Positions 1 through 11,639 of a stretch of DNA of 64,000 nt are shown here, piece by piece (positions within the stretch are counted from its first letter, which is position 1; each line of letters opens with the position of its first letter). Position numbers and translations under genes: made by a program. Under the pieces are notes generated by a model. That model was not told where the DNA came from. It saw only the letters and a list, made by a program, of their open reading frames with translations, and did not search any database. Location: the NCBI RefSeq assembly GCF_042186555.1, contig NC_133327.1, forward strand, positions 326,827,746 to 326,891,745, written 5' to 3'. Origin of the DNA: Aquarana catesbeiana (taxonomy: Eukaryota; Chordata; Amphibia; Anura; Ranidae).

Positions 1-199
1 GAGACATGGTAGAGAGGGGGAGAGAGAGAGAGACATTGGGGGGGATATAGGGGGAGAGAGAGACATGGGGGGAGAGAGGGGGAGAGAAAGAGACATGGGG
101 GGGAGGGGGAGAGAGAGAGACATGGGTAGAGAGGGAGAGAGCGAGACATGGGGGGGGGGGAGAGAGAGAGAGACCCAGGGGCTAGAGAGAGAGAGAGAG

Positions 200-275
<76 letters not shown>

Positions 276-640
276 ACAGAAATACAATAACAGACAGAAA
301 GAGAGAGGAAGGCACATATAGAAAGTGAGAGACAGAAAAAGACAGACAGACAAAAAGAGACAGAGTAGGACAGAGGCAAAGAAAGACACAGAAAACGAGA
401 GAGAGAAAAATAGAGAGATGGAGGGATAAAGAAGGAGAGGAAGAGATAGAGAAATACAGAAAGAGACAGACAGAAAGGAAGGAAGAAAAAAAGAAAGTGA
501 AATACAATCAGCGACAGAAAATGAATGAGTGAAACAAAGAGAGAACGAGAGACACAAATGGCAAACACACAGAAAGGGAGACAGGGATGTATAGAAAGAA
601 AAGAGAGGGGGGAAGACAGAAATATACAGAGGGTGCATCC
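1..640. repeat. GA-rich simple repeat and purine tract
   Basis: The first 300 bases are almost pure purine on the + strand, with a long uninterrupted (GA)n run at about 185-270 and earlier degenerate G-rich GAGA units. The purine bias fades out by about 640. Open frames through this stretch only encode Arg-Glu or Ser-Leu runs and are not genes. Polypurine tracts of this kind can form triplex DNA, but nothing else here suggests a function. Confidence 0.95.
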
Positions 641-1110
641 ATCAGAAGAGGGAAAAGTTCTGTTACATTTTTTTTTTTACATGAATAATAGTTTTCCAAG
701 GTTTAGCATTTAATGTCAGGGCAAATCCCTTTGTTAATGTCAGAACTCATCCTTGTGTTAGGGAAGAGTCAGATAATGAATGAACTGCATTTGGCAAATA
801 GGAATGGCTGCCTTGTATTGATTTTTTTGCTCATGCCTGCACGGACCTGTCAAGAAACTGACACAAGAAGGGACTCCATTTGTTGTATTGGCTCATAGCA
901 ATTCCTTCATTTATCAGTGATTAGGTAGTGTCTAAATTCTAAGCATGAACTGAGTCATGGCACAATGCAACACTCATTTTATCATCTCTAACCAGAGCTA
1001 ATAGTGACTTTAAGGCACCTAAATCTTTTTACAGAAATGAATGACAGAAAGATAAATATATTTTTCTCACTTAAACCTGTGTCATTATGTGGTCTCTACT
1101 AAATGTATTG
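641..1110. other. No feature recognised
   Basis: A+T-rich single-copy-looking DNA. No supported reading frame or terminal inverted repeat was seen. Confidence 0.5.
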
Positions 1111-1600
1111 TTAAAGAGGAACTGTGATCTGCTCACATAATTTTTAATAAAAACATCTTTGCCATTCTGAAGCTTCCCTCCAACCACTTTGTATATTATT
1201 TTATATTCTGTTATTCTGTACTTGCCAAATATGCTGCAGTAATCTCCCTCCACTGAGTTTGACTGCATCCATTTAAACTGTGGGCAGCTGAAGTTGCTGC
1301 CTGTTCACTTCCTGGATTTATACAGACACACAGAGGCACACCTCCAGCTCTGCAGCCCTGCAGCTCTCATTGGCCCTCTTATGACTCACTCCCCTCCCTT
1401 CTTGGCAAACTCCCAGGACAGTGAGAGAGAGAGCTCTGTATGATGTCATAAGCCTAGGCTTTTTACCAGACAAGAAATAGGAAGTGGGCTGTATAAGGTA
1501 TTTACTGACAGGAAAAAAATGTTTTACTATACAAAGTTAAAACAACAAGGGCAGAGGATTTAAGAGATGGAAAAATGTTAAAGCGGGCCTTCAGTTATTT
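1111..1600. repeat. Putative TTAA-bounded MITE (TTAAAG type)
   Basis: Begins with TTAAAGAGGAACTG, matching the TTAAAG(C/T)(G/A)GAACT-type termini of several other elements here (15158, 37324, 51363, 61475). The right end is unclear: candidate TTAA sites lie at about 1535 and 1574. The interior has a G+C-rich middle typical of these repeats. Confidence 0.4.
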
Positions 1601-1883
1601 TTTCATGTATCTAATCAAAAGGATTGCTGCAAATGTCAATTTTATTCCAGTGAAACATTATATGCGCAGGCAGAATTGCTAACAGTAATATCCAAACCCA
1701 AGAAGAAAATCCTATATATAACATATTGTCAGTTCTTAGATATACTGACTGGATTGGTTTTCTTATTTAGGTGAAGTACTGAAAAACACTTGCTGATCTA
1801 ACCATATTTTTAGTGTCCTTGTAATCTCCTGTTTACTGTACTTGTACTGTTTTAAATGCTACTTTAAGCATTGACATACCTCC

Positions 1884-2351
1884 TTAGGCTCCATTCACAC
1901 TAGCGCGTTTTTTGATGCATTTTGCATTTTGCAGAAATGCACGGGAATTTTTTAACATGGGTTCCTATGGAACATGTTCACATCAATGCCTTTTTGTTTC
2001 TCTGCGTTTTTGGAAAGGGTCGGGGACTTTTTTTCATGCAAAAAGCAGCGTTTTGCATGTAATGGATTTCAATGGACAAGCATCAAAAACGCAAGTGCAC
2101 CGTTTTTGCACCGTTTTTGCACCGTTTTTGCACCGTTTTTGGTGCGTTTTTGCCGTTTTTTTTTTTTTTTTTATTTTTTTTTTGTAATTTTTTTTTAAGA
2201 CTGTAAAAAAAAAATGAAAAAAAAAAAAAAAAAAAAACGCAAAAACGCGGCAAAAACGCTACAAAAACGCTGCTCAAAAACGTGCCAAGCATGAAAAAAA
2301 AACCTCCAAAAACGCTCAAAAGCAACATGCATAGGTGTGAATCGAGCCTTA
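1884..2351. mobile_element. PIF/Harbinger-like MITE, TTA target duplication
   Basis: The element occupies 1887-2348 and is bounded by direct TTA at 1884-1886 and 2349-2351. The termini are imperfect inverted repeats (GGCTCCATTCACAC and GTGTGAATCGAGCC). The interior is a run of GCGTTTTT/CACCGTTTTT units facing complementary AAAACGC units, so the transcript could fold into one long hairpin. A 3-bp TWA duplication points to PIF/Harbinger. There is no coding capacity. Confidence 0.75.
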
Positions 2352-2599
2352 GACAGCAGTCTGTCTAGACTAACTTAATCAACAGGCAGCTTAATTGTTC
2401 ATGCAATGCAATTTGACTTCAGCTGATTGCAGTACAAAGGATGTTTTTCAGTTCTTTTGAAGTGTAGGATGGCAATTTGGGCAATTAACTAAGCTGCCTA
2501 CGCTGAAACTGTCAGAAGTGGCGTGTGTCACACTAACTAAGCAGATAGACCTATTTTAAGTCTGTCTGTATCACTTGCACCACTTCCCATCTCAGGTCT

Positions 2600-2734
2600 G
2601 ATTCACACTTATGCATTTTTAGTGCATTTTACAGATTTGCACTACAGAACGTGTTCCATAGGAAACCATGTTAGATGGACTGTAGTTCAAATCTGAAAAA
2701 TGCAAAAAGCACTAAAAATGCATAGGTGTGAAAC
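2600..2734. mobile_element. Short hairpin MITE
   Basis: Arms ATTCACACTTATGCATTTTT and AAAAATGCATAGGTGTGAA pair over more than 20 bases, with further pairing inside (CAGATTTG against CAAATCTG). It uses the same CACACCTATGCATTTTT-style terminus as other frog-type MITEs in this window. No clear target duplication was found. Confidence 0.7.
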
Positions 2735-3649
2735 AAACTAGTGCAGGTCTGCCCTAATTTACTGAGGGGATACAACAGTTTTTCTCTATAGACAGCTGCT
2801 ATAGATGCCCTACAGGTGTGACCTGTCATATGGGATGTGAGCTGTCAGCTCACATCCCTCTTTCTGCCTGTGCAGTGATTACACTACATGAGCAGTGTCT
2901 GCAGGGTTAACAACTGTCCTCATCCCTCCCGCTCTGAGCCAGGCTGGAGTCAGGGATGGTAGAGAGATCAGAGTATGTAGCTCCAGTTCTGTTTTCGGTC
3001 TCACAGCCACAGAGAACAGAAAACTGGCCACTCCAATTAACAAATAGGCTCATGCCCCTTTTGTTAATTAGGAGCAGCATTAGCTTCATTTTTAATGTTT
3101 AGAAGAGTGGTCCAAGCTTGTGCTTGCACAATTCCTTTTAAATTCCCTCCCTCCATGACTTTCCTGAGCCCTGTCTCTGCAAAGTACTAAGAGGAGTACT
3201 GAGGGAACATGGAAGAAACAGGGAGGATATAGCTAGGACTGCACTAAAGATAGAGGGAGATACCAGATCACATAAATAGGTTTTAATGGCTGAAAACCAC
3301 CACAAGATGTCAACATATTACAAAACAACAATAACCTGATGCAGTTCAGTACAATGCAGAAGGAATACAGATCAATTTGTTTGGACCCTCCCTACCTTAA
3401 ATCATAAGATTTCACTATAACCCAATATAAGTACATAAAGGGATAACTTGTACTTGGGGCTAAAAAATGAAGAGAGCAAGAACATACAAAATATATATAA
3501 GCATAAGTCCAAAAACATCAGGTGAGAACTGTGATGATCTTAACATTGGTGTCTTGATGCCTGAAACAGTTTTCAAAGGCATCCAGTCACTAGTCCATGG
3601 GTGGCAAAATATGCATAACTGCTTTGAGGTTTAAGTGGAAAAATTTTGT
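2735..3649. other. No feature recognised
   Basis: Mixed-composition DNA without a supported frame, tandem repeat or inverted terminal repeat. Confidence 0.5.
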
Positions 3650-3712
3650 TTAACCACTTAATTACCGCCCTATAGGAGATTTACTGCCGTTCCGTGCAGA
3701 ATTACGCATACA

Positions 3713-4581
3713 TACGTGATTAGGGCTGCAACTAACGATTATTTTCATAATCGATTAGTTGGCCAATTATTGTTTCGATTAATCGATTAATCAGTTAATA
3801 ACCTTAAAAAAAAAAAAAGTGTGGCGTAAAATTTAGTTAATATGTAACGTTTAAAAAAAAGGCAATTTATTCTTGTATATATCTATGCAGTGGTAAATAT
3901 AAATAACCAACTATATGGTTAGGGAGCAAAATATCTAATCCACTCTGAGAATAACAGACAGAAGAGAAATACTGTATATACTCTTAGAGGAGATATACAG
4001 TATAAACTGTTAGAGAAGAGATATACTGTAGATACTATTAAAGGGTGAAGCTGATAAATATTATCAGACTCAGATCAAATGTCTTCCTTCAAAAAAAAAA
4101 ATTTTCATTTTAAGAATGTTCGTTTGATTTTCTAATTGTTAGTGGGGTCAAGTCGACGTTCATTTTTAACCACAGTGACGGGAAAATTTGAAAATAGAAA
4201 ATTTCTTGGTCAAAGGAATTTTCAGACAGTGTATGTGGTTTTCTTCAAAAATTACATTCATTTTAAAAACAAGTGAAAATTTCAAACATTCTTTCATTCA
4301 GCGAATGTACAAAGATTTTTAGTCTGAAAATTGATCCGTGTGGCCAGAATAAGGCTCGCTACACACCTAGGCAGTTTGCTTTTGATCTGTTTCTGCAGTG
4401 CTTTTTGCTGTGCGTTTTGATTTTTGCGCATGTGATTTTGCGGCGATTTGCGTTTTTTCATTTTTTTTTGGCCAATTTGTTGTTGGGCAGATTAAATAAC
4501 GCAAATTGCTGCAAAAACGCATTAAATGCTTTTCTGCAGCTTCTCCATTGAAGTATATTGAACCAAAAAAAGCACCGCTTT

Positions 4582-4620
<39 letters not shown>

Positions 4621-5046
4621 TTGACCCTTTCCAAATATGCAGCGGTTGAAAAAAGCATAGATGTGAACATGTCCAATAGGAAACCATTTTAATGAACTGC
4701 AGTGCGCTTCTGCAAAAAAGCACCAAAAACCACCTAGATGTGAACCAGGTCTAAGGCGTTTAGTAACATAATCGGGTTAAAAAAACTAAAATTAGCCCTT
4801 TATAGTACAAAAAAAAAAAGCAGATAATCACTACTGTAAGGGGTTAATTTTTTTACTGTAGAACTGTGAAAGTAACATCCTACAGTAGCGATTTGCTCTT
4901 TTTGTACTATAAAGGGCTTGTTTTAGTTTTTTTTTTACCCCATTATGTTACTGACCGATTAATCGATTATGAAAATAGTAATTGATTAATTTCATAATCG
5001 ATTAGTTGTCAGTTAATCGATTAGTTGTTTCAGCCCTATACGTGAT
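3713..5046. mobile_element. hAT-type MITE with perfect 8-bp target duplication
   Basis: The element is 3721-5038, flanked on both sides by TACGTGAT (3713-3720 and 5039-5046). Termini are TAGGGCTGCAACTAACGATT and its near-complement ending CAGCCCTA, with inner repeats of ATCGATTA. The 8-bp duplication and TAGGG ends are hAT hallmarks. There is no transposase frame. It carries a nested PIF/Harbinger-like MITE at 4353-4751 and a shorter relative at 46839-47625. Confidence 0.88.
4350..4754. mobile_element. PIF/Harbinger-like MITE nested in hAT MITE
   Basis: Bounded by TAA at 4350-4352 and 4752-4754. Termini GGCTCGCTACACACC and GGTGTGAACCAGGTC-like pair imperfectly, and the interior is a T-rich/A-rich hairpin with a long A run at 4588-4615. 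The right part of the same insertion lies at the equivalent position in the hAT copy at 46839-47625, so it was present before that hAT family spread. Confidence 0.65.
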
Positions 5047-5451
5047 TCTGCACTTCCTGGTAGGGGGCGCGCCGCTTCTGCTGTGAGTCGTCACAGCAGA
5101 AGCCGATCAGCACGTGCCGGCCAATGGATGTCTGCCGACACCCGCTAATTGTCGAGGGTAGAGAAAATCCATCACTTTTCTTAGTAAAAAGCACCACACT
5201 GTGTACACATAAACACTGGCTAGGCACACATTTAGCCCTATGATCTCCCTAGATGTTTAAACCCCTTCCCAGCCAGTCTGACAGTGCATATTTTTAGCAC
5301 TGATCACTGTATTAGTGTCACTGGTTCCAACATAGTGTCAAAAGAGTCAGTTATTATCAGAATGTCCGCCACAGTATTGCAGTCCCGCTATAAGTCGCTG
5401 ATCACCGCCGTTACTAGTATAAAAATTAAAATAAATAAAAATTCCAGTATA

Positions 5452-7077
5452 CAGTTATGTCCATACATATTTGGACACAGGCACAATTTTCATACTTTTG
5501 GATCTGTATGCCACCAGAATAAAATTAAAACAAAAGAATCCAAATGAATTTGAAGTGCAAACTTTCATCTTTAATTCAAGGCATTGAACATAAATATCAA
5601 GTAAAAATTTTAGGAACTGCAGCCATTTTTATACAAAGCCCCCCCCCCCCATTTTCAGGGGCTCAATTGTAATTGGACAAATGAATATAATCATAACTAA
5701 AATGTTAATTTTTAATATTTTGTTGAGAATCCTTTACTGGCAATGACTGGCTGAAGTCTGGAACCCATGGACATTACCAAAGACTGGGTTTCCTCCTTTC
5801 TGATGCTTTGCCAGGCTCTAACTGCAGCTGTCTTCAGTTGTTCTTTGTGGGTCTTTCTACCTTTTTAGTTTTGCCTTCAAGTGAAGTACATGCTTAATTG
5901 GATTGAGATCAGGTGATTGACTCAGCCATTGCAGAATATTCCACTTCTTTTCCTTCTAAAGCTCCTGGGTTGCTTTTGCAGTGTGTTTTGCATCATTGTC
6001 CATCTTTACTATGAAGCGCTGTCCAATCAACTTTGCTGCATTTGGCTGAATCTGGGCTGACAGTATATCTCACTGCAGTATTAATCCGGCTGCTTCTGTC
6101 TTCTGTCACATTGTCAATAAACACCAATAACGCAGTGCCACTGGAAGCCATGCATGCCCAAACCATCACACTTCAAGCTCCACTATGTTTTACAAATGAC
6201 GTTTGTGTGCTTTGGATCATGAGCTGTTCCAAGCCTTCTCCACGCTTTTTTCTTGCTGTCACTCTGGTACAGATAATTCTTAGTTTCATCCATCCAAAGA
6301 ATGCTTTTCCAGATCTGGTCTGGCTTATTTAGATTATTTTTTGGCCAAGTCCAATCTGGCTTTTCTATTCTTATGAGTGGTTTGCACCTTGTGGTCAACC
6401 CTCTGTATTTGCTCTCGTGAAGTCTTCTCTTGATTGTAGACTAATAATAATAACAATAATACGCCCACCTCCTGGAGAGTGTCCTTTACTTGTTTGGATG
6501 TTGTGAATGGGTTTTTCTTTACCATAGAGAAGATCCTGCTATCATCCACCACTATTGCCTTCCATGGACCTCCAGGTCTTTTTATGTTGCTGAGCTCACC
6601 AGTGCGTTCTTTCCTCAGAATGCACCAAACTGTTGATTTGGCCACTCCTAATGTTGCTGCTATCTCTCTGATGGATTTGTTTAATTTTTGAAGCCTTACA
6701 ATGGCCTGTTTCACTTGCATGGACAGTTCCTTTGAACGCAGGATGTAGGTTCACAGCAATAGATTCCAAATGCAAATACCACACTTAGAATCAACTCCAA
6801 ACCTTTTACCTGCTTAATTGATGAAAGCGGAAGTAAACCCATCCATAAAACTGTTTCATTTCTGGCATGTGCCGAACGAAGGAGTAGCCCACACCTGGCC
6901 ATGAAACTGTAATTCCTAAACTCTTCCTCCGATTTGGATGTACATACCCTCAAATTAAACCTGAGTGTGCACTTTCAGGCCATATCCATTATATAACTAT
7001 AGCTTGAATATGTTTTAGTAAATACCTGCAAAAAAACTAAAATTGTGCCTGTGTCCAAATATATATGGTCCTAACTG
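5452..7077 (-). mobile_element. Tc1-like transposon, dead full-length copy
   Basis: This 1,626-bp element is flanked by TA on both sides (5450-5451 and 7078-7079). The inverted repeats read CAGTTATGTCCATACATATT at the left and the complement of CAGTTAGGACCATATATATT at the right, and continue to ACAGGCACAATTTT. Length and TA duplication are standard for Tc1/mariner. The transposase lies on the minus strand and is disrupted. The element sits inside the TTAA element starting at 3650. Confidence 0.93.
5716..6720 (-). pseudogene. Tc1-like transposase pseudogene (catalytic Glu replaced by Lys)
   Basis: Translated from the Met at 6720 on the minus strand. The N-terminus is a helix-turn-helix (IREIAATLGVAKSTVW). 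After a simple-repeat expansion encoding Leu codons near 6445 the frame is lost and resumes further on. The first catalytic Asp lies in ILWMDETKN and the second in MDNDAKHTAK. The third site reads SPDLNPIKHV, where the DD34E family has Glu; the codon at about 5899 is AAG instead of GAG. The copy ends near FSTKY-stop. Frame breaks plus loss of the third catalytic residue mean it cannot encode an active transposase. The family role is cut-and-paste transposition in the nucleus. Confidence 0.88.
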
Positions 7078-7433
7078 TATAGCTCATAGTTTGTAGACAT
7101 TATAACTTTTGCGCAAACCCATCAATATACGCTTATTGAGATTTTTTTTTTTACCAAAAATATTTAGCAGAATATATATTGGCCTGAATTTATGAAGAAA
7201 TTAGATTTTTAAAAAATATTTTTATTGGATATGTTTTATAGCAGAAAGTAAAAATTTTTTTGTCTATAGCGCAAAAAACAAAAAACGCAGTGGCGATCAG
7301 ATTTCCAAAGGAAAAGCTCTGTTTGTAGGGAAAACAATTACCTATTTTATTTGGGTACAGCGTTGCATGTTCAGTTGTCAGTTTGCCAGTTAAAATAACG
7401 CAGTACCGTATCGCAAAAAATGGCCTGGTCATG

Positions 7434-7799
7434 TAGGAGCTTTGAAGAGGCGTTTTTGATTATTTGGGTGGATTGGACAATCTGTTAATGTGACACACAC
7501 CATGCATTCAATTCAGAGCCTTGTGGTCCAGTGAGATTACTTGCACCCTTTGAGTCTTTGTGCTGAGGGTTGGTTTGTTTCCTTAAGTTTGCTACTGCTT
7601 GCAATGGTAACTTGATATGTGAAGAGACACTGAACAGTTTGTAGTGGTTCATTGCCATTGAATATTACATTTTCATTTTACCTCCAATGGTAATATATAA
7701 TCCCATAGGGCTTAGGTGAACCTGTTTTTATAAAGCAGATGGATACTCTGCATGTAAAAGATACATGTATTGCCATTTATTACCTTGTGCTTATGGGGT
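7434..7799. other. No feature recognised
   Basis: Unremarkable DNA. No frame or repeat structure was seen. Confidence 0.5.
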
Positions 7800-8140
7800 A
7801 GGGTGACCAGACGTCCCCGGACTATGGACACTTTCCCTGGAGCCAGTCTGTCCCTGGTTTTATCCCCAGATTGCAGGGGCAGCGCTGAAGCCAGAGGAAT
7901 ATCAACAGGGGGCGGTCCGCCCTGGTGCCACACACTGGGGGGTGTCAGGCTGGCGTCGCCCGATGTGACAGCTTTAATTTGAATCGCTGAGCGCCCGCCG
8001 TCACACAAAGTCCCGCCTCCTGGTTTGACTCCTTTGATAGACAGCACACTTGTCCAATGCCAGGGCATGTGCTGATGATCCAGGAGGCGGGACTTGTGTG
8101 GCGGCGGTCGCCCGGTGATTCAAATTAAGGCTGTCACAGC
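7800..8140. repeat. Interspersed repeat with internal palindrome
   Basis: Starts GGGTGACCAGACGTCCCCGG, a motif shared by dispersed vertebrate repeats. From 7965 to 8139 two arms pair: GTGACAGCTTTAATTTGAAT with ATTCAAATTAAGGCTGTCAC, and AAGTCCCGCCTCCTGG with CCAGGAGGCGGGACTT. This would form a hairpin of roughly 58-bp arms. Superfamily not assigned. Confidence 0.6.
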
Positions 8141-8208
8141 GGGCCACGCCGGCCTGTGTGATGATCTGGCCAGCTCTCCTCTTCCTCTTCTCTCTGATCC
8201 CCTGCACT

Positions 8209-8286
8209 GGTCAGGGTGCATTGATGGGCACTGGTCAGGCTGCATGGGATGGGCACTGGTCAGGCTGCATAGATGGGCACTGGTCA
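8209..8286. repeat. Minisatellite, 24-25 bp unit, about 3 copies
   Basis: Unit GGTCAGGCTGCATAGATGGG plus CACT is repeated from 8209 to 8286 with minor length variation. A more degenerate relative using GGGCACTG(G/A) units occurs at about 12310-12480. Confidence 0.75.
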
Positions 8287-8287
8287 G

Positions 8288-8370
8288 TAGGGCCGAAACA
8301 ACTAATTGATTATATAAATAGTTGTCAACTATATTCATAATCAATTAATCGGCCAGCTGATTAGTTGGAC
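8288..8370. mobile_element. Terminal fragment of the TAGGGCTG hAT MITE family
   Basis: TAGGGCCGAAACAACTAATT followed by more ATTGATTA/AATTAATCGG units matches one end of the elements at 3721 and 46839 in reverse sense. The other end is absent, so this is a truncated copy. Confidence 0.65.
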
Positions 8371-8969
8371 TGCATACAGAATGCATTATTTACATATCCG
8401 GAAATACAGTGAAACACACATACAGCTCGGTACACCATCCATATGTGTCAGAAGAGAGTGCAGCACCCGTACAGCTCAGTACACCATCCATACATGTCAG
8501 TAAGTGCCTGAGAATTTGTGAATGTGTGAGGAGCAATGCCTCATGGGACATGTAGTCCTGGGCAGGAAGTGAGTGCTTTATAGGAGCACTCTATACTGTA
8601 CTTTGCAGCTTGCTATTGGGGGACCCCAGAAGAGGAGAATCAGGGCTGCTCTGTGCAAAACCATTGCACAGAGCCGGTAAGTATAACATGTTTATTGTTT
8701 TTGTTTTTTTAAATCACTTTAAAGACTTTGTGCAGGGAAGATCAGCATCTGAACCCAGAGAAGGTGGAGGCTGAAAGACTGGAGGTAATAGAAGGCATCA
8801 CAATTATATTTAAAGTAAACTTTTACCAGTATTTTGCATTGTATTTAAAATGATCATATCCATGAAAAAAGAAGTCTCAGCTTTTGGTACTACTTTAATA
8901 TAAAAGATTTCTATATCCCTTCCCCCCTTCATATAGCTTCATGTCTGGCTCCTAGTTAAAATGCCCATA
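8371..8969. other. Mostly unrecognised; 49-bp duplication at 8421-8500
   Basis: TACAGCTC(G/A)GTACACCATC recurs after 49 bases in a two-copy tandem duplication. The remainder shows nothing recognisable. Confidence 0.55.
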
Positions 8970-9911
8970 TACAGTTGTGCTCAATATGTAATATTTAGGT
9001 AGTATGTAAGTTTACATACCCTGGCAGAATTTTGTGATTTCTTGGCCATTTTTCACAGAATATGAATGATAACACAAAAACATTTATTTCACTCATGGTC
9101 AGTGTTTGGTTGAAGCCATTTATTATCAATCAACTGTGTTTACTCTTTTTAAATCATAATGACAACAGAAACTACCCAAATGATCCTGATCAAAAGTTTA
9201 CATACCCTGGCGATTTTTGGCCTGATAACATGCACACAAGTTGACACAAAGGGGTTTGAATGGCTATTAAATCCTCACTTGTGATCTGTTTGCTTGTAAT
9301 TAGTGTGTGTGTATATAAAAGGTCAATGAGTTTCTGGACTCCTGACAGACTCCCTTGCATCTTTCATCCAGTGCTGCACTGATGTTTTTGGATTCTGAGT
9401 CGTGGGGAAAGCAAAAGAATTGTCAAAGGATCTGCGGGAAAAGGTAGTGGACCTGTATAAAACAGGAAAGGGATATAAAAAGATATCCTAGGAATTGACA
9501 ATGCCAATCAGCAGTGTTCAAACTCTAATCAAGAAGTGGAAAATGAGGGGTTCTGTTGAAACCAAACCACAGTCAGGTAGACCAATTAAAATTTCAGCCA
9601 CAACTGCCAGGAAATTAGTTCAAGATGCAAAGAAAAACCCACAAATAACTTCAGGTGAAATACAGGACTCTCTGAAAACGTGGTGTGGCTGTTTCAAGAT
9701 GCACAATAAGGAAGCACTTGAAGAAAGATGGGCTGCATGGTTGAATCACCAGAAGAAAGCCATCAGTACGCAAATGCCACAAAGTATCTCGCTTACAATA
9801 CGCCAAACTGCACAGAGACAAGCCTCAAACCTTCTGGCACAAAGTCATTTAGAGTGATGAGACCAAAATTGAGCTATTTGGCCACAACCATAAACGTTAT
9901 ACTTGGAGAGC
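8970..9911 (+). mobile_element. Tc1-like transposon, 5' half only
   Basis: Begins after TA at 8970-8971 with CAGTTGTGCTCAATATG. It contains the paired GTTTACATACCCTGGC subterminal repeats at about 9010 and 9195, then transposase sequence. It stops abruptly at about 9911 inside the catalytic domain, where an unrelated G+C-rich MITE fragment begins. The 3' half and right terminus are missing. Confidence 0.85.
9402..9911 (+). pseudogene. Tc1-like transposase fragment
   Basis: Reads GKAKELSKDLREKVVDLY from a probable start mutated to GTG, then a stop at about 9490. The frame reopens at 9495 with TMPISSVQTLIKKWK and GRPIKISATTARKLV, which is the paired helix-turn-helix region with its GRPR-like linker. 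Frames change again before the first catalytic site, read as SDETKIELFGHNHKRY. There the upstream Trp codon has become TAG at about 9850. The copy is truncated just after this, so the second Asp and the Glu are absent. Non-functional. Confidence 0.85.
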
Positions 9912-10223
9912 GGAGTCCATCAGCTCAGCAGGAGATCTCTCCGTTGAGCCGGCAGATGACGGGTCCATCTCTGCTCGCTGAGGGGCCTGTTGAGGCCTCA
10001 CTGAAAACGGGCAGCATGTCCATTTTCATCTGATCCGCCAAGACGGATGGCGAACGTATCGCCATACGTCTGTTTTTAGCGGATCGGATGGCAGACGGGT
10101 GTCAGCGGACACATCTACACTGACATCCGTCTTCCCATAAGAGTCCATGGATGGGCCCACTCTGATCCACCTGAAAAACAGACACGCGGATTCGGGCGGG
10201 CTTGCCGTGCGAAAGTGGCCTTA
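9912..10223. mobile_element. MITE fragment ending GAAAGTGGCCTTA
   Basis: A G+C-rich block follows the Tc1 break and ends GTGCGAAAGTGGCC-TTA, the complement of a TAAGGCCACTTTC(A/G)CAC terminus common among frog-type MITEs. It contains CGGATGGC/GACGGATGGCG self-similar units. The partner terminus is not visible, so the left end was probably lost at the junction with Tc1. Confidence 0.5.
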
Positions 10224-11169
10224 CAAACCAATTGAAGAAAATGAAGCTTGGTCGCACACCATGGAAGGAAGAACTTCTGTAGAATAGTTACTTTATTGCC
10301 AAGGGGCCAAAGGACGTAGACAGGATGTTACATGAACATTGTTTTTTTTTTCCTTCAGTTACTATTGACGGTGGTGAGCCGGGGCCAGCACCCACAAGGA
10401 AATCTTTGTCCACAGTCTGAGCTGTGAATGGGGGCTTACTGCCAAGAATAAGTATTAAACAGTATGTTACAAGCAGGTAGTGACACTTAGTGCCTGTTTG
10501 CACTGCCCTCACACTAAACCGCAGTGGCAACCCTCCATTCTGGCTGAAGTGAGCCGGCGATAGAGGGCAGTGTGGCTCGCGTCTCAACTTTATTTGAACT
10601 GCACAAAGCGACACTTCACTCATGTTGCTGTACAGCAGCACGGTTCATTGAGCTGATGTACAGTGACATGTGATGCCTCTTGTACTCTGCGATAAAATGC
10701 AGCATGTCTAAATCACAGCTCACTGCACCGCACCTCTGGGGTGCTCTGCAGTGTGATCAGGACACATAGAAAACAGTTGTTTTCTGTGTGCCCTGACTCC
10801 TGAGGTGACCTGTGCTCATCCAGTGTGGTATAACACAGGTCACTGCATTATGTGTGAACAGGGTCCTGTAAGTTTCCTTTTTTTTATAAACTGGACTAAT
10901 TTTCCTTCTCGCTTACTGAATCTGCTATGTCCAATGTAATTGTCCCTTATTCAGTGGTGAGTACCACCTACTCTTTGTGGATTGGGTAAATGTACCCACA
11001 GGCCCCCACCGTCCATTCTACACTTCCTTCTGCCATCTCTCTTCTGGGTGTACTCCACTGTTGCAAATGAAGTGTCATCAACTTTTTCTTTAGTGAGCAT
11101 TAACTATGTAATTCAGTATTTATTTACATGTATGTCGGTTTCTTTGTTGGTAACCCAAATGGCCACATA
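10224..11169. other. Mostly unrecognised; one MITE-like end near 10866
   Basis: ATTATGTGTGAACAGGGTCC at 10849-10868 resembles a TGTTCACA-type MITE terminus, preceded by short self-complementary stretches (GAAAACAGTTGTTTTC at 10770-10785). No partner end was found. The rest holds no recognisable gene. Confidence 0.4.
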
Positions 11170-11547
11170 ACTAAAGGCAAAACTTTTTTCTTGTTTAGGA
11201 TAAAGTGGAGAGGGATTAGAGCCCCAGTCAGGTTTATTGTTGTCTGTGCTCATGACTCGCCCTATTTGTCCTGTTTATGGGTGTCGCCAAGAGTGAAAGT
11301 GATAAGAAGTCACAAATTTTGGCTTGTGTCTGGAACAGAGATAGAGGGGAAATCTTCCAACCGGCACACAAGTTCTGGTGGCCCCGGTGACGACCAGGGT
11401 TTTCCTCACTTTGGAGGCTTTTGTCTCAGTTCCTATTTTGGCAATGGGACAGGAAGTAAAGGGAGATCTTTTGAAATTGGGAAATAAAAACTGGCAGGGG
11501 TTATAGCCCATGAAGGAAAAAAAAAGTTGCCTTTGGCTCTATTTTAA
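11170..11547. mobile_element. TTAA-type MITE, relative of 25233-26064
   Basis: Left end CTAAAGGCAAAACTTTTTTC and right end AAAAAGTTGCCTTTGGCTCT-ATTTTAA are imperfect inverted repeats closing at TTAA (11544-11547). The interior (GTGGAGAGGGATTAGA, GGGGAAATCTTCC) matches the complement of the copy at 25690-26040. Confidence 0.65.
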
Positions 11548-11639
11548 TAAAAGGTAACGTTTCTAACTATGTAATGAAATCTTCCAGCAAGCCTCATTTT
11601 GATAACCTACAACCCCTTTATGAACAAGAGCATCTTTTT

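Larger units (their letters stand above)
3650..7433. mobile_element. piggyBac-like TTAACCACTT element, split by two insertions
   Basis: Starts at TTAACCACTTAATTACCG and continues in three blocks: 3650-3720, 5047-5451 and 7078 to about 7433. The blocks are separated by a hAT MITE and a Tc1 element. The last block (AACTTTTGCGCAAACC, TATAGCGCAAAAA, TTTGGGTACAGC) matches the right parts of related copies at 36650-36990. The expected closing AAGTGGTTAA is missing, so the right end appears truncated at about 7433. Family assignment rests on the TTAA termini and on the piggyBac domain in the 30.8-37.0 kb relative. Confidence 0.7.

Noticed and set aside
182..568. 128-codon minus frame of Leu-Ser repeats
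   Set aside because: Translation of the (GA)n tract.
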